Assembly: GCA_016787485.1 (NCBI GenBank)
Contig: JAEUUL010000014.1
Span: 97,972 to 161,971 of the forward strand
From: Bacteroidota bacterium
Lineage (GTDB): Bacteria; Bacteroidota; Bacteroidia; NS11-12g; UBA955
Direction: 5' to 3'
Length of the DNA stretch: 64,000 nt
Below are positions 26,050 to 35,161 of this stretch, piece by piece. Made by a program: the position numbers and the translations under genes. A model generated the notes under the pieces. The model was not told the DNA's origin. It saw nothing but the letters and a program-made list of their open reading frames with translations, and made no database searches. How positions within the stretch are numbered: position 1 is the first letter of the stretch; the number at the start of each line of letters is the position of its first letter.

Positions 26050-27129
26050 CTATTTTTGAGCAAACCGGTAAAAAACCCAGGCCACCGGAACAAACAACAC
26101 ATTCAGCATCCATACAGAAATCCAGGGCTCAATCACGCCACTTTGTCCCATGGAAATGAAATATTTACTAAAGAATAAAAAGAAAATAATTACAAAAATT
26201 CCAACCCCCAGAGAAAATCCAAGACCGCCGCGGGTCTTGCGACCTGCAACACACACACCTATGGCCACCAATATAAAGGTACTGAAGGGAGAAGCATACC
26301 TTCGGTGCAATTCCGTTTCCAGATGCCGGATATTTTCAGAGCCACGAAGTCTTTCACGTGCAATAAAATTTCTGAGTTCGTTCTGATTCAGACTTTGAAC
26401 ATCTTCAATGCGAAAAAAGAAATCGCGCGGATCAAACTGCAAAAAAGTATCCAGGGTTTTGTAATACCGTACTTTCTGGTTGCCGTCGGCCAGATATTCG
26501 CGGCTCCAGACCATTTCCATACGCCAGGTTTTTTTCTCTTTATTCCAGCGTAAAAAGCGTCCAAATAAATTGCTTTGCAGGTCTTTACCCTTGTAACTTT
26601 CTATATTCACTCCCACCCCGGTACTGTCGTTGTTGTTAAAATATTCCATATACAAAATCACACCGGGTTTTATTTGCCTGTAAATGGTACCGCGGGCCAT
26701 ACTCCAGTAATCGCGCAGGTAGGTATTTTCAAATTTTACACGGGCTTTATCTGTTCTCGGAATCACCCAGGCATTGAGCAAATAACTGCCATAGGCCAGC
26801 ACCGCTGCAGTTCCCAGATAAGGCATCATAATTCTCCGCAGACTCATCCCCCCGGCCAGCATACTGATAAACTCTGTGCGGCTGGCAAGTCGGCTGGTGA
26901 AATACAGTACCGTAATAAAAATAAAAATCGGACTGAATGTATTGATCAGGTTGGGAATAAAATTGGCATAATACGTAAATATAATTCCCTTCACCGGTGC
27001 GCTGTGTTCCAGAAAATCATCCAGTTTTTCTGCAATGTCAAAAACGATGATGATAATAACAAACAGCAAAATGGTCACCAGAAACGTGGTAAGAAATTTT
27101 TTGGCGATATACCAGTCCAGCAATTTCAA
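26050..27129 (-). CDS. LptF/LptG family permease (YjgP/YjgQ)
   Basis: This 359-residue inner-membrane protein has three predicted membrane segments at each end (for example FLVTILLFVIIIIVFDIA near residue 20, and two late pairs from about 290) around a periplasmic beta-jellyroll region. This is the layout of LptF and LptG, which with LptB extract lipopolysaccharide for transport to the outer membrane. Bacteroidota often have one such gene next to tgt, as here, so F or G cannot be decided. The start is TTG at 27129, one base after the tgt stop. Confidence 0.92.
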   Translation of the reverse strand: MKLLDWYIAKKFLTTFLVTILLFVIIIIVFDIAEKLDDFLEHSAPVKGIIFTYYANFIPNLINTFSPIFIFITVLYFTSRLASRTEFISMLAGGMSLRRIMMPYLGTAAVLAYGSYLLNAWVIPRTDKARVKFENTYLRDYWSMARGTIYRQIKPGVILYMEYFNNNDSTGVGVNIESYKGKDLQSNLFGRFLRWNKEKKTWRMEMVWSREYLADGNQKVRYYKTLDTFLQFDPRDFFFRIEDVQSLNQNELRNFIARERLRGSENIRHLETELHRRYASPFSTFILVAIGVCVAGRKTRGGLGFSLGVGIFVIIFFLFFSKYFISMGQSGVIEPWISVWMLNVLFVPVAWVFYRFAQK

Positions 27130-27130
27130 A

Positions 27131-28246
27131 TCAGATGCGTTTGCTTATGGTTTTTACCATATCTGTTTTCCAGGTAGCAAAGGTACCATCCAGAATGTGT
27201 ATACGGGCCTGCCTTACCAGCCAGAGATAAAACCGCAGATTTTGCAGAGAAGCGACAATGGGGCCCAGCATTTCTCCGGCCACAAACAGGTGCCGCATAT
27301 ACGCCTTGCTGTATTCCGGGGTTAATGGCGACAAAGGGCTGAAGTCAGCTTCCCACTTTTTGTTGCGCATATTAATAATGCCCTCTTCCGTAAAAATGGT
27401 TCCGTTTCTTCCGTTGCGTGTGGGCATTACACAGTCAAACATGTCAATGCCACGTTCTATGCACTCCAGCAGGTTTGCCGGGGTGCCCACTCCCATAAGA
27501 TAGCGGGGTTTGTCTGCAGGTAACAGGGCCGTTACTTCCTCCGTCATCCGGTACATATCTTCGGTAGGCTCACCTACGCTGAGACCACCTATGGCATACC
27601 CGTCTGCATTGTGTTTCTGCACGTATTCAGCACTTTGTTTGCGCAAATCGCTGTACACACTGCCCTGAATGATGGGCATGAGAGATTGTTCATAGCCATA
27701 CAGGGGTTCGGTTTCCCTGAAACGGGTCATGCAGCGGTCCAGCCAGCGGTGGGTCATGTGCATGCTCTTTCTGGCATATTCGTAATCGCAGGGATAGGGT
27801 GTGCATTCATCAAAAGCCATGATGATATCTGCCCCGATCTTCCGCTGAATATCCATCACATTTTCGGGGGTAAACAAGTGCCGTGACCCATCGATATGGC
27901 TTTGAAAAGTAACTCCCTCCTCTTTCATTTTCCGGCTGCCGCTGAGGGAATATACCTGATATCCTCCACTGTCGGTAAGTACCGGCCGGTCCCAGTTGCT
28001 GAATGTGTGTATGCCACCTGCCTGTTGCAGAATATCGGTTCCCGGCCTCAGATACAGGTGGTAGGTATTTCCGAGGATGATTTCAGCTTTAATGTCGTTC
28101 AGCAGAAAATCGCGGTGAATGGCTTTTACCGTTGCGGCAGTGCCCACCGGCATGAAAATGGGAGTATGGATAGTACCATGGGCAGTCTCCAGCAATCCCG
28201 CACGGGCGCCGGAAGCAGCATCGGTATGTTGCAGACTGAACTTCAA
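27131..28246 (-). CDS. tgt: tRNA-guanine(34) transglycosylase
   Basis: This 371-residue enzyme exchanges guanine at the wobble position of GUN tRNAs (including tRNA-His in this window) for a queuosine precursor. It shows PVGTAATVKAI, TDSGGYQVYSLS, AFDECTPYP, IIQGSVYSDLR and DMFDCVMPTRNGRNG with the nucleophilic Asp. The CxCxxC zinc motif expected before YSKAYMRHLF is absent; the aligned positions are Pro, Ser and Thr. The start is TTG at 28246, overlapping the stop of the porT gene as TTGA, a 4-base coupled overlap. Confidence 0.95.
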   Translation of the reverse strand: MKFSLQHTDAASGARAGLLETAHGTIHTPIFMPVGTAATVKAIHRDFLLNDIKAEIILGNTYHLYLRPGTDILQQAGGIHTFSNWDRPVLTDSGGYQVYSLSGSRKMKEEGVTFQSHIDGSRHLFTPENVMDIQRKIGADIIMAFDECTPYPCDYEYARKSMHMTHRWLDRCMTRFRETEPLYGYEQSLMPIIQGSVYSDLRKQSAEYVQKHNADGYAIGGLSVGEPTEDMYRMTEEVTALLPADKPRYLMGVGTPANLLECIERGIDMFDCVMPTRNGRNGTIFTEEGIINMRNKKWEADFSPLSPLTPEYSKAYMRHLFVAGEMLGPIVASLQNLRFYLWLVRQARIHILDGTFATWKTDMVKTISKRI

Positions 28247-28938
28247 TTCTGAGCCATGAGGCTGATACTGAACAATCGCGGAAAAATGGACTGCAGAGAA
28301 CCCGAATAATAACTGTCAGGTACACGAACAAGAGCATTGGACAGGCCATTGCTCATGCGCAGTTCCAGAGACATGTCCACAAAATCGAGACGGAACTCAA
28401 ACCCCGCGCCGTACTCATAGTACCATGTATTCTTTTTAACCGCCACCAGGGGTTTGGAATTGCCTATCACCACACCCTGATTGCTTTGAAAATCGTAAGA
28501 ATACCGCAAGCCTCCCAGCACATAAAAGCGGGTCTTTTTGGGCATATCGCTGTAGTACTTCAAATCCACCGGCAAATCGAATGAAATGGATTCTATTTTC
28601 AGATTGGGTCCGGCAGTGTGTGCCCAATTGTACTGCAAATTGCGCTGATGCAGTTGCAGCATGGTCTGGGCCTTAACCTCCATTTTGCGGTCACGGCCGA
28701 ATTTATAGGCTACGGTACCACCAAATCCGCCTCCGGCCTGCCCCAGGGGCTTAATAGATGAAAGGGAATCTGTGCGTTTGTAAAATTCTGGAGACAATTT
28801 CATTTTCATTTTTGCCTGTGTGCCACAAAACGCAATTCCCCAGAAAAAATGCTTGCGAAAATCAATATTCTTGTCGGGCTGCGCCATGCAGACAGATGCA
28901 GTACCAAACAACAATATCGCCGCAATTATTTTTCGCAT
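28243..28938 (-). CDS. porT: PorT family outer-membrane protein (T9SS)
   Basis: This is about 231 residues with a signal peptide (MRKIIAAILLFGTASVCMAQ). An eight-stranded barrel pattern follows: GGGFGGTVAYKFG, SFDLPVDLKYYSD, RFYVLGGLRYSYDF and YYEYGAGFEFRLDF. PorT is needed for assembly of the type IX secretion system in Porphyromonas and relatives. Its place directly after ubiE/menG is a conserved Bacteroidota arrangement and supports the call. The ATG at 28938 overlaps the end of menG by 13 bases. Confidence 0.82.
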   Translation of the reverse strand: MRKIIAAILLFGTASVCMAQPDKNIDFRKHFFWGIAFCGTQAKMKMKLSPEFYKRTDSLSSIKPLGQAGGGFGGTVAYKFGRDRKMEVKAQTMLQLHQRNLQYNWAHTAGPNLKIESISFDLPVDLKYYSDMPKKTRFYVLGGLRYSYDFQSNQGVVIGNSKPLVAVKKNTWYYEYGAGFEFRLDFVDMSLELRMSNGLSNALVRVPDSYYSGSLQSIFPRLFSISLMAQN

Positions 28939-29654
28939 ATATACAAGGTGCACACACCCATGGTGAGTGGCTTAAAAGAAACGTTTCTGTACCCGCAATT
29001 ATTTAAAATTTCAACCATTTTTTCACCTTCAGGAAAGGCTGCCACACTCTGGGGCAAATAGGTATAAGCATTGCTGCTTTTACTGAACAACCGGCCTGCA
29101 ACAGGCAATATGGTTTTAAAATAGAACCAGTAAAGGGCGGAAAAGACCGGATTGCGGGGTTTGCTGAATTCCAGAATCATCAGGTGCCCGCCAACGGTGA
29201 GTACCCGCTGCATTTCAGAGAGACCTTTTTCCAGATTTTCGAAATTGCGCACGCCAAAGGCCACGGTAATGCCATCGAAGGACTCGTCATCGTAGGGTAA
29301 TTTTTCAGAATCGGCCACCTGTAAAACAATCCTGGAGTTGAGGCCCAATGTCTTCAGCTTCTCATCCCCTTTGGCCAGCATTCCTCGGCTGATATCCACA
29401 CCTGTGATGTTCACCCCGGGAATTTTTGCCAGTTCAATGGCCAGGTCAGCTGTGCCGGTGGCTACATCCAACAACCGGGTGTGTCCGAAGCCTGCCATGA
29501 GTTTGCGTACTTTTTTCCGCCATCCGCGATCGATGCCAAGAGACAGAAAATGGTTCAAAAAATCATACCGGTGAGAAATGCTGTCAAACATTTCCTCAAC
29601 TTGTTGTTTTTTTGAAGCTTCGGAAGCCGGATTGGGTTTTACTGCAGTGCTCAA
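28926..29654 (-). CDS. ubiE: Demethylmenaquinone methyltransferase (UbiE/MenG)
   Basis: This is about 242 residues. It is a SAM-dependent enzyme that methylates demethylmenaquinone in the last step of menaquinone synthesis. Motifs are MFDSISHRYDFLNHFLSLG, LLDVATGTADLAIELA, VTGVDISRGML, ITVAFGVRNFENLEKGL and the ending SSNAYTYLPQSVAAFPEGE. The TTG at 29654 is preferred because a TATATTTG box at 29670-29677 lies inside the longer frame from 29708 (also a TTG). It heads a compact chain of five genes. Confidence 0.93.
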   Translation of the reverse strand: MSTAVKPNPASEASKKQQVEEMFDSISHRYDFLNHFLSLGIDRGWRKKVRKLMAGFGHTRLLDVATGTADLAIELAKIPGVNITGVDISRGMLAKGDEKLKTLGLNSRIVLQVADSEKLPYDDESFDGITVAFGVRNFENLEKGLSEMQRVLTVGGHLMILEFSKPRNPVFSALYWFYFKTILPVAGRLFSKSSNAYTYLPQSVAAFPEGEKMVEILNNCGYRNVSFKPLTMGVCTLYICEK

Positions 29655-29669
29655 CTTAAAAAAGGTTGG

Positions 29670-29677
29670 CAAATATA
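29670..29677 (-). promoter_or_regulatory. -7 box of the ubiE-porT-tgt-lptG chain
   Basis: The minus strand reads TATATTTG, a full TAnnTTTG match, 15 bases before the TTG start of ubiE. No matching -33 TTG was seen at 17-23 bases. Confidence 0.55.
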
Positions 29678-29710
29678 CGACAGCCCCTGCCACTCTTCCG
29701 GGAAACAACC

Positions 29711-30316
29711 ATGGAAATACGCAAAGCCGACTTTTTGGGCAGTTGGGAAAAGACCGAAGGCATGCCTCATACAGATATGCCTGAGTTTGCCTTTATCGGC
29801 AGGAGCAATGTGGGCAAGAGCAGCCTGATAAACATGCTTACAGGAAAAAAAGGGCTGGCCAAAACCAGCCAGATGCCGGGTAAAACCCAGATGCTGAATC
29901 TGTTCAAACTCAACGGGCAATTTCAGTTCTGTGACCTGCCCGGTTACGGATATGCCAAAACAAGCAAAACCCAAAAGGCCAAATTTCAGCGCATGATTGC
30001 CTACTATCTGCAGAAACGGCCCAATCTGGTTTGCCTTTTTGTACTGGTCGATTTGCGTCTGCCACCGCAGGAAATTGATATGGACTTTATCAACGACTGC
30101 GGCCTGAACCAGATTCCCATTGCACTGATAGGCACCAAAGCAGACAAAATTGGCAAAACCGCCGTACTAAACCATGCTCAGGCCATCGTGGACAAATTGC
30201 TGGAATCATGGGAAGAGTTGCCACCATTTTTCCTGAGCAGCAGCGAGACAAAAGATGGCAAGGAAGACATATTGTTGTATATACAGCAAATACTGGAAAC
30301 CCTTAGTCATGCGTGA
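29711..30316 (+). CDS. engB: Ribosome biogenesis GTP-binding protein EngB/YsxC/YihA
   Basis: This is about 201 residues from the ATG at 29711. It is a small GTPase acting in late assembly of the large ribosomal subunit. G1 is GRSNVGKSSLI, G2/G3 runs through MPGKTQML to FCDLPGYGYAK, G4 is GTKADK, and SSSETKDG is the G5 region. Length is normal. It is divergent from ubiE and overlaps the following acetyltransferase gene by 8 bases. Confidence 0.96.
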   Translation: MEIRKADFLGSWEKTEGMPHTDMPEFAFIGRSNVGKSSLINMLTGKKGLAKTSQMPGKTQMLNLFKLNGQFQFCDLPGYGYAKTSKTQKAKFQRMIAYYLQKRPNLVCLFVLVDLRLPPQEIDMDFINDCGLNQIPIALIGTKADKIGKTAVLNHAQAIVDKLLESWEELPPFFLSSSETKDGKEDILLYIQQILETLSHA

Positions 30317-30866
30317 GTTCCGGCGTATAATCACCCCCAGAACGGAACTGATACTGCTCATGCCGGAAGACCTGAAATGGGTGCATGAAAACATGACGGA
30401 AACAGAAGCACGCGGTTTTTTGGGAATGGAAGATGAAGCCCTGTGGGAAAGACAAAAAAGAAGATACACAGAGGGATATACTGCATTTAATTATTCGGCA
30501 TTGCTATTTGCCATTTACAGCCCGACTGAAAAAAGAACCATAGGGGCCATTGGCTTTCACAACTGGCAAACCGAGCATAACCGGGCAGAACTGGGGTATG
30601 GCATGAACCGTGAAGAAGACAAGAACAAAGGGTATATGTCCGAAGCACTGACCCCGGTGCTCGCTTTTGGCTTCCAGGATTTAAATCTGCACCGGATTGA
30701 GGCCCTGATCAGTCCGGACAACCTGCCAAGCCGGCGCCTGGTAGAAAAGGCTGGATTTAAAGAAGAAGGCTTTGTGAAAGAGCATTACCTGCGCAACGGA
30801 GTGTACTACAGCTCTATCCTGTATGCCCAGTTGCAGGAAGAGTGGAAGGAATTGCAGAAGAAATAA
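30309..30866 (+). CDS. GNAT family N-acetyltransferase (RimJ/RimL-like)
   Basis: This is about 185 residues from the ATG at 30309, which overlaps the engB stop (ATGCGTGA). The acetyl-CoA fold is seen in IGAIGFHNW, AELGYGMNREEDKNKGYMSEAL (motif A) and LHRIEALISPDNLPSRRLVEKAGFKEEG (motif B), all usual for RimJ/RimL-type enzymes that acetylate protein N-termini or small amines. The substrate is unknown. Coupling with engB hints at a ribosome-related target, which is inference. It converges with hutH, 2 bases away. Confidence 0.88.
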   Translation: MREFRRIITPRTELILLMPEDLKWVHENMTETEARGFLGMEDEALWERQKRRYTEGYTAFNYSALLFAIYSPTEKRTIGAIGFHNWQTEHNRAELGYGMNREEDKNKGYMSEALTPVLAFGFQDLNLHRIEALISPDNLPSRRLVEKAGFKEEGFVKEHYLRNGVYYSSILYAQLQEEWKELQKK

Positions 30867-30868
30867 AA

Positions 30869-32350
30869 TTAACCCAATGCAGCCGCAGCGCGTGCAATCA
30901 AAGCATGCATCGGTGTATGGGTATGCTCATCTATACTTAAGTTCAGCTTCTGCAGATATTTGTCTGCAATGCCCCCCTGTTCACCTGATACACGGTAGGC
31001 GGCTTTGCGAAAATTCCAGGCTTGTGCTGCACATAGAAACTCAATGGCCTGAATTTGCTGTACATTTTCCATCACTTTCAGCGCTTTAATGGCTGCATTG
31101 GCGCCCATGCTCACATGGTCTTCCTGACCGTTGCTGCTCATGATACTGTCCACACTGGCGGGGGTGCATAGCTGCTTGTTCTGACTGGCCAGGCTTGCGG
31201 CAGTATATTGGGCAATCATATACCCACTGTCGGTACCGGGATTGGGAGCAAGAAAGGCGGGTAAATCCCGCTGACCGCTTACCAGCAGATAGGTTCGCCT
31301 TTCGCTGATGCTGCCCAGTTCTGCCAGTGCCATCGCCGCATAGTCGAGGGTAAGTGCCAGTGGCTGCCCATGAAAATTGCCACCACTGAGCACAGCATTC
31401 TCTTCGGGGAAAACGGTGGGGTTATCGGTTACACTGTTCAATTCGGTTTCCCATACGTTCAGGCAATGCTCAAGCGCTGTATAGGATGCACCGTGAACCT
31501 GGGGTATGCAACGGAAACTGTAAGGATCTTGTACCGCAGCCCGTGGATGAACCTGAAGTGACCCCCTGCCCAAGCGATCCAGCATTTCTGCCGCCGCCTG
31601 TATTTGTCCCGCATGGGGTCTCACATGGTGCAGTGGTGGCAGGAATGGGTCCTGACGACAGAGGTAAACTTCTGCACTCAGGGCAGCTACTTCCGGCAAC
31701 GCATTGCGCAAAGTCACGATGGAATCTGCCAGCAACAGGGCATGCGCCAGCATAAACTGGGTTCCGTTGATGAGGGCCAGGGCTTCCTTCGGAAACAACA
31801 CCAATGGCTGTAATCCCAATCCTGATAGTACACTTTCGCTGCTTTCGGTGCCGTGTTCGGGGTGTTCCAGGTTTCCCATACCTATTAGCGGAAGCACCAT
31901 TTCTGCCAACGGGGCAAGGTCTCCGCTGGCTCCCAGACTGCCCTGCTCGTGCACCTGCGGGGCATATCCCAAGTTGTACAGGAGCAGCATGCGATCCAGT
32001 ACTTCTGTGCGAACAGCGGAGTGCGCTTTGGAAATATTCAGAATTTTCAGCAGCCACATGCAGCGAACCAGATGGCGTGGCAATAATTGTCCCACACCGG
32101 CAGCATGGGTTATGAGCAGGTTGCGCTGCAATTCGTGCAACTCATGTTCGGGTATTCCTACATTCTGGAGGCTTCCAAATCCGGTATTCACCCCATAAAC
32201 GGGCGAACTGCTCTGTTCCAGATAGTGTGTGAGGAATTCAGCGTTGGCCTGCACTTTTGCACGCATAGCCTGATCAATTTCCAGTGCTTCTCCGCTGTGA
32301 AACAGACTGGCAAATTCCGCCAGGTTGTAATGCTCTTTCAGGATTGCCAT
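30869..32350 (-). CDS. hutH: Histidine ammonia-lyase
   Basis: This 493-residue enzyme deaminates L-histidine to urocanate. Its cofactor MIO forms from Ala-Ser-Gly in GSLGASGDLAPLAEM, which is intact. Other family segments are YGVNTGFGSLQ, NGTQFMLA, QDPYSFRCIPQVHG and ENAVLSGGNFHGQPLAL. No other hut genes are adjacent. It starts inside the last 13 bases of hisS, so it is translated from the same message as histidyl-tRNA synthetase. Confidence 0.95.
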   Translation of the reverse strand: MAILKEHYNLAEFASLFHSGEALEIDQAMRAKVQANAEFLTHYLEQSSSPVYGVNTGFGSLQNVGIPEHELHELQRNLLITHAAGVGQLLPRHLVRCMWLLKILNISKAHSAVRTEVLDRMLLLYNLGYAPQVHEQGSLGASGDLAPLAEMVLPLIGMGNLEHPEHGTESSESVLSGLGLQPLVLFPKEALALINGTQFMLAHALLLADSIVTLRNALPEVAALSAEVYLCRQDPFLPPLHHVRPHAGQIQAAAEMLDRLGRGSLQVHPRAAVQDPYSFRCIPQVHGASYTALEHCLNVWETELNSVTDNPTVFPEENAVLSGGNFHGQPLALTLDYAAMALAELGSISERRTYLLVSGQRDLPAFLAPNPGTDSGYMIAQYTAASLASQNKQLCTPASVDSIMSSNGQEDHVSMGANAAIKALKVMENVQQIQAIEFLCAAQAWNFRKAAYRVSGEQGGIADKYLQKLNLSIDEHTHTPMHALIARAAAALG

Positions 32351-33726
32351 AAATGGAGGTGGTTTTTGATTTCGCTGATGTTTATGTTTTCCTGATTTCC
32401 TGTTTCCAGGTTTTTCAGGGCGATGGTTTGATTCTCTATTTCAGTTTCACCCAAAATAACAGCCCAACCAGCCTGGCGGTGGTTGGCATAGTCCAGTTGC
32501 TTTTTCAGTTTGGCAGCACCGGGGTAAACTTCACATGAAATACCCTCGTTCCGCAACATACCTGCCAGTTGGTACGCCATGCCATAAGCCGCTTCCAGCA
32601 TGGGACAAATCAGAACCCGTGTGGAACTGCCTTTCAGATCAGGGAATTTGCCCGCCGCTTCGATAATATCGTATATCCGGTCCAGTCCGAATGAAATTCC
32701 AACCCCGGGCACATCCTTCAAACCAAATACACCGGTGAGATTGTCGTAGCGACCACCGCCCCCTATGCTGCCAATGCTGAACGATTCCGGAATGGCATCG
32801 TCAGCAGGCACTACTTCGAACACGGTTCCGGTATAGTAACTGAGACCGCGGGCAAGGGTAAGGTCTAAATCCAGGGGATTGCGGCAATCTTTGCACAGAG
32901 AAAACAGCGTTTCCATTTCGGCGATAGCCGGCGCAAGTGCACCCGGATTGGCTCCCGGCCAGTTTTTCAGGGCCTGCAGCTTTTCTGTTGCTGTGCGCAG
33001 GGCATTGGTGGTGTGCAGAAAAGTCCAGGTTTCTGTTGCATTGGGAATGGCTTTGGTTTCCAGTTCTTTAAGCACCCCTTCAAATCCGATTTTGTCTGCC
33101 TTATCGATGAGTTGCATGAAAGAAAGCAACTGCTCCGTTCCACCCAGATACTCAGCCATGGAATCAAAAATGCCGCGGTGATTGAGGCGTATACGCACAC
33201 CCAGGCCAAGCCGGCAAAATACCTCATCATAAATCCCGGTAAGGTCTGCCTCGTTCAGCACAGATTTGCTGCCTACGACATCGGCATCGCATTGCCAGAA
33301 TTCGCGGTACCGGCCTCTTTGCGGACGATCTGCCCGCCATACGGGTTGCATTTGGTAACGGCGGAAGGGAAATTGAATCTGGTTGCTGTTCATTACCACA
33401 AAGCGGGCCAGCGGAACAGTGAGGTCGTAACGGAGTCCGCGGTCTGTAATGTGTGAAGTCAGGCTTTTGCTATCTTTTTGTTGCAACAGATTCTCCGGTG
33501 CTTTGGCCAGAAAATCACCGTTGTTCAGCACTTTAAAAAGGAGCTGGTCCCCTTCGTCCCCGTATTTGCCCTGCAGGGTGCGCAGGTTTTCAAGGGCAGG
33601 TGTTTCCAGCGGGCGGAATCCAAAGAGCCGGAATACTTCTTCAATGGTGCCCATCAGGTATTTGCGGCGCAGCATGGTATCCGGGCCAAAGTCTCTCGTA
33701 CCCGAAGGCAGGGAGGGTTTTTCCAT
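32338..33726 (-). CDS. hisS: Histidine--tRNA ligase
   Basis: This 462-residue class II synthetase charges tRNA-His. Motif 1 lies near the N-terminus. Motif 2 appears as RYQMQPVWRADRPQRGRYREFWQCD. The histidine-binding segments GLSYYTGTVFEV and GGGGRYDNL and motif 3 GISFGLDRIYD are all present. The C-terminal anticodon-binding domain (VLICPMLEAAYGMAYQLAGMLR) is complete. The minus strand has TATCTTTG at 33731-33738, just before the ATG. The hutH gene overlaps its end. Confidence 0.97.
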   Translation of the reverse strand: MEKPSLPSGTRDFGPDTMLRRKYLMGTIEEVFRLFGFRPLETPALENLRTLQGKYGDEGDQLLFKVLNNGDFLAKAPENLLQQKDSKSLTSHITDRGLRYDLTVPLARFVVMNSNQIQFPFRRYQMQPVWRADRPQRGRYREFWQCDADVVGSKSVLNEADLTGIYDEVFCRLGLGVRIRLNHRGIFDSMAEYLGGTEQLLSFMQLIDKADKIGFEGVLKELETKAIPNATETWTFLHTTNALRTATEKLQALKNWPGANPGALAPAIAEMETLFSLCKDCRNPLDLDLTLARGLSYYTGTVFEVVPADDAIPESFSIGSIGGGGRYDNLTGVFGLKDVPGVGISFGLDRIYDIIEAAGKFPDLKGSSTRVLICPMLEAAYGMAYQLAGMLRNEGISCEVYPGAAKLKKQLDYANHRQAGWAVILGETEIENQTIALKNLETGNQENINISEIKNHLHLWQS

Positions 33727-33730
33727 GGGG

Positions 33731-33738
33731 CAAAGATA
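33731..33738 (-). promoter_or_regulatory. -7 box of hisS-hutH
   Basis: The minus strand reads TATCTTTG, matching TAnnTTTG, four bases before the hisS ATG. This would give an almost leaderless message. No -33 TTG is evident. Confidence 0.5.
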
Positions 33739-33795
33739 ACGGAAGGTTGCCCAGGGGTGAGTGTTGTGAAGCCAGTAATTCTGAGTCCCTTTCTT

Positions 33796-35088
33796 TCAGG
33801 GAGCTCTACGCACCGCCTTCAACTGTATGCGCATCATGCGGTTGTCGTCGTATTCCAGCAGGATTGGGTAACGTCCGGCTTTCCAGACCTTCATGGTAAC
33901 ATCTTCTCCACTTAGCTCCGTAGCCGGCAACACCTGATAATCCGGGGCTACCTCACCATCAACCAGCCAGGGAAATTCCCACATTCTACCCCCTTTGCGG
34001 CATTGAAACACCGTGTGGTGACTCTCATTGTACTCCTTTTTCCAGTTGAGATATTCCGCTTCACTGATGCCCATTCCACTGGTATCGGCTTCCGCCGGGT
34101 CTAAGGCAAAATGCGGGATACGAAGATCTACTGTATCTGCTGTGGCAATAGCATTCAAATCCTCCGGACCCAACAAAAACCAATTGTTGCGCACGGTGCG
34201 CTGATCTCCGGCAGAAGCAAAGAAAACGGGGTCCTGATAGACCGGTCTTTGCAACGCATTCAGTGCCACGGTATACTGGTAATGAAAACTATAGGTATAA
34301 CTCCCGGCATAATTTCCCGAAAGATCGAAACGGATGGCAGTATCGGTAACCAGGAGGGTTTTAAGGGTTACCTGCGTATGGGTTACGCCCCCTTCCGTTA
34401 TCATATACTCCAGTTCTGCCCCAGGTTTGAAGTCAAAAGCAGGGTGGGCAATGGAATCCAGTACTTCAGCCAGTCTGGTTTTTTCCACTCCGTTGTAACT
34501 GAGAATCAGGGGGTACGATGCATCGTTCAACAATTTCAGCGTTTTTCCGTTGTACCTGGATTGCAGCTTCACACAAGGCCATGTTTGTATTTCCAGGTTC
34601 CTTGTGACATGAAAGGTATCCATGCCGGCGAAAAACCAGGAATCCGGACCTTCATCACCCTGCTCCACAAAATTGATCACACTGCGACCACTGTTTTGCA
34701 ATTCCAGATAATTTTTCAATGGCAACCAGTGGGCAGATTGGGTGTTCATATGCTGCACGCTGCGGGTGTCTTCCACAGGCAGCACCGGATATACCCAGGC
34801 AGCAGCTTTCCATGCGGTATCTGCAAATATCAAAGTACCTTTGGTCTCCCCCCCTTCAAAATCGAAAAAGGTGTGACCACCGCCTTTGGGATAAATAAAA
34901 ACATCACTATATGTTTCAGCATTGGTGCCAAAATGCATGCGCATTGCATTGTGGAGGCCCGGGACGGGTTGATTCGGAAACAAATTATCCGGGGTAACCG
35001 GAATTTCTTCTTTAAACTGCAGCCTGAACAACCTGCAGGAACCCATTGAAAGACAGATGAGCAGGAATGCGACCCCGTATAATCTCAT
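33796..35088 (-). CDS. Hypothetical lipoprotein
   Basis: This 430-residue protein starts MRLYGVAFLLICLSMGSC, with a lipobox at Cys18. The mature protein is almost all beta: many strand pairs such as LPLKNYLELQNSGRSVINFV, LEYMITEGGVTHTQVTLKTLLV and SGNYAGSYTYSFHYQYTVAL, and near the end VTMKVWKAGRYPILLEYDDN. No family was recognised. The last segment looks like a small sandwich domain. It is divergent from the thioredoxin-like gene, with about 73 bases between the starts. Confidence 0.75.
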   Translation of the reverse strand: MRLYGVAFLLICLSMGSCRLFRLQFKEEIPVTPDNLFPNQPVPGLHNAMRMHFGTNAETYSDVFIYPKGGGHTFFDFEGGETKGTLIFADTAWKAAAWVYPVLPVEDTRSVQHMNTQSAHWLPLKNYLELQNSGRSVINFVEQGDEGPDSWFFAGMDTFHVTRNLEIQTWPCVKLQSRYNGKTLKLLNDASYPLILSYNGVEKTRLAEVLDSIAHPAFDFKPGAELEYMITEGGVTHTQVTLKTLLVTDTAIRFDLSGNYAGSYTYSFHYQYTVALNALQRPVYQDPVFFASAGDQRTVRNNWFLLGPEDLNAIATADTVDLRIPHFALDPAEADTSGMGISEAEYLNWKKEYNESHHTVFQCRKGGRMWEFPWLVDGEVAPDYQVLPATELSGEDVTMKVWKAGRYPILLEYDDNRMMRIQLKAVRRAP

Positions 35089-35126
35089 GGCCGCAAATTA
35101 CGAGGTGATTTCCGATAAAAACATGT

Positions 35127-35154
35127 TTTGGCATAGCTTTTGAAATTACATTTG
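35127..35154 (+). promoter_or_regulatory. Promoter of the thioredoxin-like gene
   Basis: TTTG at 35127-35130 is followed after 16 bases by TACATTTG at 35147-35154, matching the Bacteroidota -33/-7 pattern. The ATG is 7 bases further on, so the leader is very short. Confidence 0.65.
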
Positions 35155-35161
35155 CATATCT

